The translations under genes were made by a program, and so were the position numbers. A DNA stretch of 64,000 nucleotides. Source: Brevibacterium mcbrellneri ATCC 49030. GTDB taxonomy: Bacteria > Actinomycetota > Actinomycetes > Actinomycetales > Brevibacteriaceae. Of the stretch, positions 53,788-61,515 are shown one piece after another. Positions within the stretch are counted from its first letter, which is position 1, and every line of letters starts with the position of its first letter. The notes beneath the pieces were generated by a model that was not told the origin of the DNA, did no database searches, and saw only the letters and a list, made by a program, of their open reading frames with translations. The stretch lies in the NCBI RefSeq assembly GCF_000178455.1, contig NZ_ADNU01000043.1, forward strand, positions 62,001-126,000. The letters run 5' to 3'.

Positions 53788-54360
53788 CTAGTGAAGGTCT
53801 GCCTTCTTAGGCGTCACGGTAAAGCCATGGTCTTTGTGAGTGCACGACACTCCCCCGTCGTCCGTTACGGTGCATGTGGTGTCGTGGGCGGTGAGTTTCA
53901 CACCCGCAGGCAGTTCTTGGCCACCTTCGGGGGCGTGTTCTGTTGCCAGGTAGGTGTACGTGGGATTGGACGTGGCTTGGAATTTCGCTGCCTTGCCGTA
54001 GTCCATCGCAACAGAGTTGGCTTTCTCTTTCTGCCCGTACGTGTTCTTGAGTTCCGGCACGTCGTCTGGGAGGTTTTTAGAGTTGCATCCCACAAAGGTT
54101 TCACCAATTGTGCACGAGTACGAACGGTCCGCATTGCTGAAGTAGTACGCGTTTTCTGTTCCCGCAACGGTTCCGCGGTAGGCCTCTGGATCTGCTTCGT
54201 CACCGTTCGGTTCAGGGGCTGGAGGTGCCGAGGTGGCAAGCGGTTTCTTTGCAGGGTTGGGGTTCGAGGGTTGCTCGTCCCCGCCACCGCAACTTGCGAG
54301 CGCAAGGGCCAGGCAGGCCGAGGTGACAGCGAGTAAGGCACGGTGAGGTGTGAGTTTCAT
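53788..54360 (-). CDS. Putative lipoprotein, function unknown
   Basis: This 190-residue exported protein has a signal peptide with lipobox LASC (Cys24), then a disordered Pro/Asn/Glu-rich segment (about 27-60) and a C-terminal domain with two possible disulfide pairs (YSCTIGETFVGC; TTCTVTDDGGVSC). Similar Cys-x(7-8)-Cys patterns occur in actinobacterial extracytoplasmic proteins of unknown role. The start ATG lies 26 bp after the glgX stop and follows AGGAC, so it may be transcribed with the glycogen genes. No link to glycogen is evident in its sequence. Confidence 0.75.
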   Translation of the reverse strand: MKLTPHRALLAVTSACLALALASCGGGDEQPSNPNPAKKPLATSAPPAPEPNGDEADPEAYRGTVAGTENAYYFSNADRSYSCTIGETFVGCNSKNLPDDVPELKNTYGQKEKANSVAMDYGKAAKFQATSNPTYTYLATEHAPEGGQELPAGVKLTAHDTTCTVTDDGGVSCTHKDHGFTVTPKKADLH

Positions 54361-54386
54361 AGTCCTATTTCTTACGGGAATGTTGG

Positions 54387-56444
54387 TTATGGGGATGACA
54401 AAACAATGACGGACTGCGCTGGGGCCACGTAGTGTTCGGTGAAGTCCCCGTGAGCGTCCTCATGTGCTGAGTCTAATTCGAGGTGCCACGAAATCTGGGG
54501 AGGCAGGGCCACGTTCGTTTCGTCCCCCACGTTGATGATGAGAAAGACGCTCCCTGTCAGTTCTTCGCCAGAACGGTAGCCCGCGACTCCGCGGATCTCA
54601 ACGCCTAAGGTTGTGAGCTCTGAGCTATGCCAGTCATCGTCAGTGGGTGTCTGGCCGTTGGCTTTGAACCACTGGATGTCGATCTCGCCGTCTTCGCGGG
54701 TTCCACCGTGGAGGAAGTTTCTTTGTCTCAACAGTGGGAGGCGTTTCCGCATGGCGCTTAAGCGTGAAATGAACTCGACCTCGGAACGATGTGACCAGTC
54801 GACCCACCCAATCTCATTGTCTTGTGCGTACGCGTTGTTGTTGCCACCTTGCGAGTTCCGCAGTTCGTCGCCAGCTAAAAGCATGGGGACACCCTGGGAC
54901 ACGAACAAGGTGGCGAGCATTCCGCGGATTCGGCGTTCGCGGGCCTTGTTGATGGCGGGGTCCTCGGTAAGGCCTTCTGCTCCCATGTTGTCGGACACGT
55001 TTTCGTTGTGCCCGTCGCGGTTATCCTCGCCGTTGGCTTCGTTGTGTTTGTTGTTATAGGAAACAACGTCGTTGAGCGTGAATCCGTCGTGAGCGGTGAC
55101 AAAGTTGATCGAGGAGCTAGCACTGCGTCCCGAATGGTCGAATAGGTTGGCTGAACCCGTCAGGCACGAACCCATATCGGTTGTTCCGAGGCTTTCGCCA
55201 CGCCATGCCCGCCGGACTTTGTCACGGTAACTGTCGTTCCATTCCTTCCACGGGTACGGGTAATGCCCCAGTTGATAGCCGTCAATACCCAGATCCCATG
55301 GTTCAGCAATGAGTTTGACTCCCGCTAGCAACGGGTCCTGGCGGACCGTATAGAAGAACGGGGAATTAGGGGTAAAGCGGTCTTCTGTGCGCCCCAGGGT
55401 GCTAGCCAGGTCAAACCGGAAGCCGTCGATTCCGTACCTGGTGACCCAGTGGCGCATGCTGTCCAGAACCAGCCGCATCACCATGTCAGCGTCAGGGTTC
55501 AACGAATTTCCGGTTCCCGTGACGTCCACATAGTGACGGCCCCCATCCGTGAGTTGGTAGTACCCCGGGTTGTTCAGACCTCGGCAGCTCAAAGTAGGGC
55601 CCATTTCACTTCCCTCACCTGTGTGGTTGAAAACGATGTCTAAGATGACTTCGATTCCAGCTTCGTGAAGGGTGTGAACAGCCTGCCGGATTTCAGTATC
55701 TGCGTCACGGTACGCATAACGCGGTTCAGGGGCTTGCCACGCAATAGGCTGGTATCCCCAGTAGTTGCTTTTGCCTTGGCGCACCAAGAACTCGTCGTCA
55801 ATAAACGCTTGAATGGGTAGCAACTCCAAAGCCGTGACGCCCAGTTTCTTCAAGTGCTCCACAACCACAGGGTGAGCTAGGGCAGCATACGTTCCACGAA
55901 TGTCCTCAGGAATATCCGGGTGTTGCTGTGTCAGTCCCTTCACGTGCGCTTCGTAGATGACCGTTTCATTCCACGGGCGAATAGGCCGATTCAAAGAAGG
56001 GTCAGGGCCTTGGGGCGGGCCTTGAACAATCGCTTTGGGCACGACAGGGGCGGAGTCACGGTCGTCTTGCACCATGTCGTCCCCAGGTCCCACTGCGTAC
56101 GCGCGCATGAGACAGTCCCACGACAACGGGCCTGTCAACACTTGTGCGTACGGGTCAATCAACAGCTTGGCAGGGTTGAACCGGAGGCCGTTTTCCGGTT
56201 GGTGAGGACCAGCTGCTCGTAGCCCGTAGCGCGTACCTTCCGTAATTCCCTCAACATGGGCGTACCACACACCACCGTCACGATACGGAACAGGGATACG
56301 CTGTTCTTCTGCGTCAGTGAACACGCACAGTTCCACCAAGGTGGCATCCGGGGCCCACACAGCGACATTCGCACCAGTCTCCGTGAGCGTTACTCCCAAG
56401 GGCCACGACTTGCCAACACTCACTCGGGAGTTCTGTTCAGTCAC
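54387..56444 (-). CDS. glgX: Glycogen debranching enzyme GlgX
   Basis: This glycoside hydrolase family 13 isoamylase-type debranching enzyme hydrolyses alpha-1,6 branches of limit dextrins left by GlgP. It is 685 residues with an N-terminal CBM48 domain (LGVTLTETGANVAVWAPDATLVELCVF) and the catalytic barrel: VIYEAHVKGLTQQHPDIPEDIRGTYAAL, DIVFNHTGEGSEMGPT, GIDGFRFDLAS (nucleophile Asp345), LIAEPWD (acid/base Glu381) and FVTAHDGFTLNDVVSYN. GTG start overlaps the glgA stop (GTGA). It is the last enzyme gene of the glycogen cluster. Confidence 0.95.
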   Translation of the reverse strand: MTEQNSRVSVGKSWPLGVTLTETGANVAVWAPDATLVELCVFTDAEEQRIPVPYRDGGVWYAHVEGITEGTRYGLRAAGPHQPENGLRFNPAKLLIDPYAQVLTGPLSWDCLMRAYAVGPGDDMVQDDRDSAPVVPKAIVQGPPQGPDPSLNRPIRPWNETVIYEAHVKGLTQQHPDIPEDIRGTYAALAHPVVVEHLKKLGVTALELLPIQAFIDDEFLVRQGKSNYWGYQPIAWQAPEPRYAYRDADTEIRQAVHTLHEAGIEVILDIVFNHTGEGSEMGPTLSCRGLNNPGYYQLTDGGRHYVDVTGTGNSLNPDADMVMRLVLDSMRHWVTRYGIDGFRFDLASTLGRTEDRFTPNSPFFYTVRQDPLLAGVKLIAEPWDLGIDGYQLGHYPYPWKEWNDSYRDKVRRAWRGESLGTTDMGSCLTGSANLFDHSGRSASSSINFVTAHDGFTLNDVVSYNNKHNEANGEDNRDGHNENVSDNMGAEGLTEDPAINKARERRIRGMLATLFVSQGVPMLLAGDELRNSQGGNNNAYAQDNEIGWVDWSHRSEVEFISRLSAMRKRLPLLRQRNFLHGGTREDGEIDIQWFKANGQTPTDDDWHSSELTTLGVEIRGVAGYRSGEELTGSVFLIINVGDETNVALPPQISWHLELDSAHEDAHGDFTEHYVAPAQSVIVLSSP

Positions 56445-57880
56445 GCGGTAACCCCTTCAAAAATGTCCGCGTACACCCGCGCAGAGGACTCCCATCCCAC
56501 CGGCGTGCGCATTCCCTTGCGCAGAATCGACCGCCACACTTTCTTCTGTGCGAACAGTTCTGTCGAGTAAGCAAGTGCTTCGGAAAGCCCGTGCGTGCTG
56601 ATGTCAGAGAAGGTGATTCCGGTGGCGGTTTTGTTCTCAATGTTTTCCGCCGAGGCGTGAGCCACCGAATCCTTCAGTCCCCCAGTCGCTGCCACAATCG
56701 GGACGGCTCCGTACCGGAGCCCATACATTTGGGTGAGCCCGCACGGTTCGAACCGGGATGGCACCAGGACAGAGTCACCACCGGCATACATGCGGTGACT
56801 CAACGGTTCGTCATACCCAATTTGCACACCCACGGAACCGGGGAATCTGCGAGCCAAGTCGTGCAACGCACTCTCATAACCGGGATCTCCCGATCCCAGA
56901 ACAGCCAGGGAACCACCTCGGGCAACATAGTCAGGAACCGCGTCAATCAACATGTCGATTCCCTTTTGGTGCGCCAACCGGGTCACCACCACGGCCAGCG
57001 GGCCCTGTGGTTTAGCCAGACCGAACTCAGCGACCAACGCTTTACGGTTCTTCTTCTTGCCTTCTTGGCTGGACGCGGAATACGGAACAACGTGCGGGTC
57101 GTTTTCTGGGTCCCACACGCGAAGGTCAATCCCGTTGAGAATCCCGAACATTTCACCGCGATCGGCGCGCATCCTGATGACACCGTCGAGGCCAAAACCC
57201 CACTCCGGCGATGCGATCTGCTGCGCGTATGACGGGCTCACTGTGTTCACGGCAGACGCGTGCACCATGCCAGCTTTGAGCGCGCTCACCGTTCCGTGAT
57301 ACTCCAGAGCGTCCGGGTGGAAGTCCCAGGTAGGTAGGTTGACACGGTCCAACTGGTCTGGGCCAAAAATGCCCTGAAACGCGATATTGTGCAAAGTCAT
57401 CACGCTGGGTACCGGGGTCCCAGCGTATTTCAGGTAAGACGGCACCAAGCCGGCTTGCCAGTCGTGGGCGTGAACGACCTCGGGCACCCACCCATCCGTG
57501 GTACCTTCCACGGCCAGCCGGGACCCTACCCAGGACAAGGCTGCGAACCGCACGTGGTTATCCGGATAGTCGTGCCCGTCGACGTTGTATGGCCCGCCTT
57601 CGCGATCAAAAAAATGAGGAGCATCCAACAGCAGGTATTCCACGTCGTTGAACGTGCCCAACAGCACGCGGGCGGGACCGCCGAACAGGTCGTCGGTTTC
57701 CCACTGAACACTGGTGCTTTCCAGCCGGTCAGTAAGCCCCGGGTATGCCGGCATCAGGACGCGACTTTCCCACCCTAGCGGGCGGAGAGCGGAAGGCAGG
57801 GCACCAACGACGTCGGCCAAACCGCCCGTTTTGACAAGTGGCGCCGACTCACTTGCCACGGACAGAACACGACGAGCCAT
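56441..57880 (-). CDS. glgA: Glycogen synthase GlgA, GT5 (E. coli) type
   Basis: This ADP-glucose-dependent glycogen synthase is of glycosyltransferase family 5. The N-terminal ADP-glucose-binding loop LVKTGGLADVVGALP (Lys17) is diagnostic of GT5, as are VVHAHDWQAGLVPSYLKY, LKAGMVHASAVNTVSPSYAQQI, VLVPSRFEPCGLTQMYGLRYG and VAATGGLKDSV. Most actinobacteria instead use the GT4 GlgM/GlgA type, so this is notable. It is 479 residues. ATG at 57880 gives a TGATG overlap with glgC; GTG at 57883 is the alternative. Confidence 0.94.
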   Translation of the reverse strand: MARRVLSVASESAPLVKTGGLADVVGALPSALRPLGWESRVLMPAYPGLTDRLESTSVQWETDDLFGGPARVLLGTFNDVEYLLLDAPHFFDREGGPYNVDGHDYPDNHVRFAALSWVGSRLAVEGTTDGWVPEVVHAHDWQAGLVPSYLKYAGTPVPSVMTLHNIAFQGIFGPDQLDRVNLPTWDFHPDALEYHGTVSALKAGMVHASAVNTVSPSYAQQIASPEWGFGLDGVIRMRADRGEMFGILNGIDLRVWDPENDPHVVPYSASSQEGKKKNRKALVAEFGLAKPQGPLAVVVTRLAHQKGIDMLIDAVPDYVARGGSLAVLGSGDPGYESALHDLARRFPGSVGVQIGYDEPLSHRMYAGGDSVLVPSRFEPCGLTQMYGLRYGAVPIVAATGGLKDSVAHASAENIENKTATGITFSDISTHGLSEALAYSTELFAQKKVWRSILRKGMRTPVGWESSARVYADIFEGVTA

Positions 57881-59178
57881 CACAACCTCAGTTCGGTTGC
57901 TCGCCGGTCCAACATGGGTTGGGTGATGAGAACGACGCCGCTGTCCGTGCGCCTAAACCAACGAGCGTCTTCCTCTGGGTCCTGCCCCACAACCAGGCCT
58001 TCGGGAATGACCACGCGAGAGTCCAGGACACAGTCCGTCAGTTGTGCGGATCGGTTGATCTGGACACGGGGCAAGGCCACGACACGTTCAAGCGAGGAGT
58101 ACGAATGCACGCGCGAACCCGTGAAGAGCAGGGAGTGGCGCACGTCTGAACCAGAAATGATGCAGTCACCGGAGATGAGCGACTGGATCGCTTGGCCGCG
58201 CCTGCCTTCATCGTCGTGGATGAACTTGGCAGGTGGGGTGAGTTCCGAATACGTCCAAATGGGCCAGGAGTTGTCATACATGTCCAAGGCCGGGATGAAA
58301 TCCGTGAGGTCGATGTTCGTCTGCCAGAACGAGTCGATGGTTCCAACGTCGCGCCAGTACGGTTCGGTTTCCAGGCCACCCATTACGCAGGAGTCGCTGA
58401 ACTTGTGGGCTTGCGCGAACCCGTTTTGCACAATGTGCGGGATCAGGTCGTGGCCGAAGTCGTGGCTGGAGTCCACGTTGTCTGCGTCTTCGAGGAGGAG
58501 CTCGCGCAGGAACGACCACTTGAAAACGTAGATTCCCATGCTGGCGAGCGCCAGGTCCGGATCGTCAGGCATTCCGGGTGGGTCCGCTGGCTTTTCGAGG
58601 AAGTCGATGATCCTGCCGGTTTCATTAGTGTGCATCACGCCAAACGCGCTGGCTTCTTCACGAGGCACGGTCAAGCATCCGACCGTGACATCTGCGCCGG
58701 TTTCAACGTGCTGGCGCAACATGATTTCGTAGTCCATCTTGTACACGTGGTCACCGGCGAGGACAATGATGTACTCGACGTTGTAGTCGTCCACAATGTC
58801 GATGTTCTGCGTCACCGCGTCCGCGGTTCCCATGTACCACTTGGTTTCGGCCACGCGCTGGCTGGCCGGCAGGATGTCCAAGTATTCGTTACGTTCCGCG
58901 CGGAAGAAACCCCATCCGCGTTGCAGGTGTCGGATCAGCGAGTGTGCCTTGTACTGCGTGGCCACCGCGATCTTCCGGATTCCAGAGTTCACCGCGTTGG
59001 ACAGTGGGAAGTCAATAATGCGTGACTTACCCCCAAAGTGTACGGCTGGTTTTGCACGTCGGTCGGTGAGTTCCTGCAGGCGTGACCCACGGCCACCGGC
59101 CAAAACAAAGGCCATCGCCTGACTGGTCAAACGGGGGGCTGCCCCACGCGAGTCTCCGATAACACTGGTTGGGCTCAT
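57880..59178 (-). CDS. glgC: Glucose-1-phosphate adenylyltransferase GlgC, E. coli type
   Basis: This enzyme makes ADP-glucose from ATP and glucose-1-phosphate, the committed step of glycogen synthesis. The 432-residue protein is strikingly like E. coli GlgC (431 residues): [98 protein letters not shown] and the end [19 protein letters not shown]. The typical actinobacterial form reads RAKPAVPFGG..RLIDF and lacks the QRGW segment. ATG 59178 overlaps the glgB stop (ATGA); a longer frame to 59253 lies inside glgB. Confidence 0.95.
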   Translation of the reverse strand: MSPTSVIGDSRGAAPRLTSQAMAFVLAGGRGSRLQELTDRRAKPAVHFGGKSRIIDFPLSNAVNSGIRKIAVATQYKAHSLIRHLQRGWGFFRAERNEYLDILPASQRVAETKWYMGTADAVTQNIDIVDDYNVEYIIVLAGDHVYKMDYEIMLRQHVETGADVTVGCLTVPREEASAFGVMHTNETGRIIDFLEKPADPPGMPDDPDLALASMGIYVFKWSFLRELLLEDADNVDSSHDFGHDLIPHIVQNGFAQAHKFSDSCVMGGLETEPYWRDVGTIDSFWQTNIDLTDFIPALDMYDNSWPIWTYSELTPPAKFIHDDEGRRGQAIQSLISGDCIISGSDVRHSLLFTGSRVHSYSSLERVVALPRVQINRSAQLTDCVLDSRVVIPEGLVVGQDPEEDARWFRRTDSGVVLITQPMLDRRATELRL

Positions 59179-61388
59179 GATTGATCCTCGACAAAGTAGA
59201 TCGCGGTTAACGGTGGCAGGGTGAGTAGAGCGGACTGGGCTTCTGTTCCACACGGCACGGGTTCAGTGTCAATTGCCCCGCAATTGCCACGGTTCGCCCC
59301 GCCGTAGTGTGACGAGTCGGTGTTGAGAGCTTCGTGCCAGCGACCAGGCACGGGGAACGCGATCCGGTAGTTGGTGCGTTCAACAGGGGTGCAGTTGAGA
59401 ACCACTACAACATGTGGGTCTCCAGGGTTACCGCGGCGCATCCATGCGATGACCTGGTCATCCACGGCTTCTAACAGGAGCCATTGGAAGCCGCGAGGAT
59501 CCGTGTCGAGGGCGTGCATCGCAGGCTGATCGCGGTAAAACAGGTTCAGATCACGGACTACGTTCTGTACGCCCGCGTGGCCGGGATCATCCAAGGTGTT
59601 CCAGTCCAAGCTGGCTGAGTGGTTCCATTCGTGGTGTTGCCCAAACTCTTGGCCCATGAACAACAGCTTCTTACCTGGGAACGCCCACATGTACGCGTAA
59701 AACAGTTTCAGGTTGCCCAGCTTGTCCTCATGGGATCCGGGCATGCGCTGGTACATGGACCCTTTTCCGTGAACCACTTCGTCATGGCTGATAGGCAACA
59801 CGTAGTTTTCCGAGTACGCATACGTCATCCCGAACGTGAGCTGGTTCTGGTGGTACTTGCGATACACGGGGTCCTTCGCGAAGTACTCCAAGGAGTCATT
59901 CATCCAGCCCAGATTCCACTTGTACCCGAATCCCAAGCCACCAGTGTGGACCGGCTTCGTCACACCGGGAAATGCCGTGGATTCTTCGGCTACGATCGCA
60001 ACCGAATCGTCCGCACCGTACGCGGCGGTGTTGGTCCGCTGAAGAAAATTGATGGCCTCGTAATTTTCGCGTCCGCCGTCGCGGTTAGGCACCCACTCGT
60101 TATCCTTGCGCGAATAGTCCAAATAGATCATCGACGCGACGGCGTCGACGCGTAAACCGTCCAAGTGGTACTCGCTGAGCCAATACAAGGCGTTGGACAC
60201 CAGATAACTCAACACTTCTGGACGGCCATAGTTAAAGATGAGCGTGTTCCAGTCAGGGTGGAAGCCCTGACGTGGATCAGCATGTTCGTACAAGGCCGTG
60301 CCGTCGAAGTTGCCCAGGCCGTGCGAATCGGTGGGGAAATGCCCTGGCACCCAGTCAGCGATCACGCCCAGGCCGCGCGCGTGTGCCGCATCAACAAACG
60401 CTTGGAACTCTTCCGGGGTGCCGTAGCGGATGGTTGGCGCATACAACCCAATAGGCTGATACCCCCACGAACCGTCAAACGGATGCTCACTCACCGGCAT
60501 GATTTCGATGTGGGTAAATCCCATGTGGTGGGCGTAATCGACCAGTTCTTCCGCAAGCTCACGGTAGGACATGAAGCGTTCGCCGTGTTCGTCGCTCACG
60601 CGCTTCCATGAGCCTAAGTGGACTTCGTAAATGCTCACCGGCGCCGAGGTGGCAAAGGCTTCCCCACGAACCTCCAGCCAGTCGCTGTCAGTCCAGGTGT
60701 GGGCATCGATGTCGCGCACCACCGAGGCGGTGTGCGGCGCGTGCTCGCTACCAAACCCAACGGGGTCTGCTTTGAGTGGCAGCTGACCGTTGTCGCCAAG
60801 AATGGAGTACTTGTACGTCTCCCCCGCACCCAGACCAGGGATGAATAACTCCCAGACTCCTGTGGCACCTCGGGAGCGCATGGGGTGGGCGGTGTGATCC
60901 CAGCTGTTGAAGTTACCAACGACGGACACGCGTTTAGCATTAGGTGCCCACACGGCAAAGTGGACGCCGGGAACTTCTTCGTGCGTGATGAGGTGAGCAC
61001 CCAGGGCGCGCCATAGCTGGTGGTGGGTGCCTTCGCTCAAGAGGTATTCGTCGATTTCGCCTAAAACCGGGCTGAAGCGGTACGGGTCGTGACGTTCCTC
61101 GACGTGACCACCCGGCCACTGGATGCGCAAGCGATAGTAGGGCACATAAGGCCCGTGGAACACCGTAGGTACGGACGCGTACGGTTCGAGTTCTTGTGCC
61201 TCTGAGTCGTTGACTGCCCACACGCGTTCCGCGCCAGGAATGTGGGCAACGATTGTCGACTGGTCAGCGCTGGGTCCCAGAACCGAAAAAGGGTCCCAAT
61301 GCCGGCCCTCAACGACAGCCTGAATTTCAGCGGGCGCGGGACCCACCTCGGTCACACCGTTCGAATCTGAGGTGATATCCCTGGCCAC
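59175..61388 (-). CDS. glgB: 1,4-alpha-glucan branching enzyme GlgB, E. coli type
   Basis: This GH13 branching enzyme has 737 residues with an extra N-terminal N1 module, as in E. coli. CBM48 is [21 protein letters not shown] (about 144-164). Catalytic residues are Asp415 ([10 protein letters not shown]), Glu468 (VAEESTAF) and Asp536 ([14 protein letters not shown]). The segment [30 protein letters not shown] closely tracks the E. coli enzyme. GTG start follows GAGGAGT. A 127-bp gap with a tandem GTTACAG repeat separates it from glgP, so a separate promoter may lie there. Confidence 0.95.
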   Translation of the reverse strand: MARDITSDSNGVTEVGPAPAEIQAVVEGRHWDPFSVLGPSADQSTIVAHIPGAERVWAVNDSEAQELEPYASVPTVFHGPYVPYYRLRIQWPGGHVEERHDPYRFSPVLGEIDEYLLSEGTHHQLWRALGAHLITHEEVPGVHFAVWAPNAKRVSVVGNFNSWDHTAHPMRSRGATGVWELFIPGLGAGETYKYSILGDNGQLPLKADPVGFGSEHAPHTASVVRDIDAHTWTDSDWLEVRGEAFATSAPVSIYEVHLGSWKRVSDEHGERFMSYRELAEELVDYAHHMGFTHIEIMPVSEHPFDGSWGYQPIGLYAPTIRYGTPEEFQAFVDAAHARGLGVIADWVPGHFPTDSHGLGNFDGTALYEHADPRQGFHPDWNTLIFNYGRPEVLSYLVSNALYWLSEYHLDGLRVDAVASMIYLDYSRKDNEWVPNRDGGRENYEAINFLQRTNTAAYGADDSVAIVAEESTAFPGVTKPVHTGGLGFGYKWNLGWMNDSLEYFAKDPVYRKYHQNQLTFGMTYAYSENYVLPISHDEVVHGKGSMYQRMPGSHEDKLGNLKLFYAYMWAFPGKKLLFMGQEFGQHHEWNHSASLDWNTLDDPGHAGVQNVVRDLNLFYRDQPAMHALDTDPRGFQWLLLEAVDDQVIAWMRRGNPGDPHVVVVLNCTPVERTNYRIAFPVPGRWHEALNTDSSHYGGANRGNCGAIDTEPVPCGTEAQSALLTLPPLTAIYFVEDQS

Positions 61389-61482
61389 GTTTACTCCTCG
61401 TTGCTCGCCCTTAGATCATTCAAACACAGCAGGTGACGTGGCAGACCGAAAGTTCAATGATTTCAGGCAAAATTCACTCGAG

Positions 61483-61498
61483 GTTACAGCGTTACAGA
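61483..61498. repeat. Tandem 8-bp direct repeat GTTACAG(C/A) between glgP and glgB
   Basis: GTTACAGC (61483-61490) is followed directly by GTTACAGA (61491-61498); the minus strand reads CTGTAAC twice. It lies 18 bp after the glgP stop in the only sizeable gap of the glycogen cluster. Direct repeats with this spacing are typical of OmpR-family response-regulator sites; the regulator is unknown. Confidence 0.4.
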
Positions 61499-61515
61499 CT
61501 TACTGCATCACTGCC

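Noticed and set aside
53167-54336. A 389-codon plus-strand open frame opposite ppk2 and the lipoprotein gene
   Set aside because: It lies wholly antisense to two well-supported genes and has a Cys/Phe/Arg-rich composition with no domain pattern. It is a coding shadow.
58192-59025. A 277-codon plus-strand open frame inside glgC
   Set aside because: Antisense to a clearly conserved gene; such long mirror frames are common in GC-rich coding DNA.
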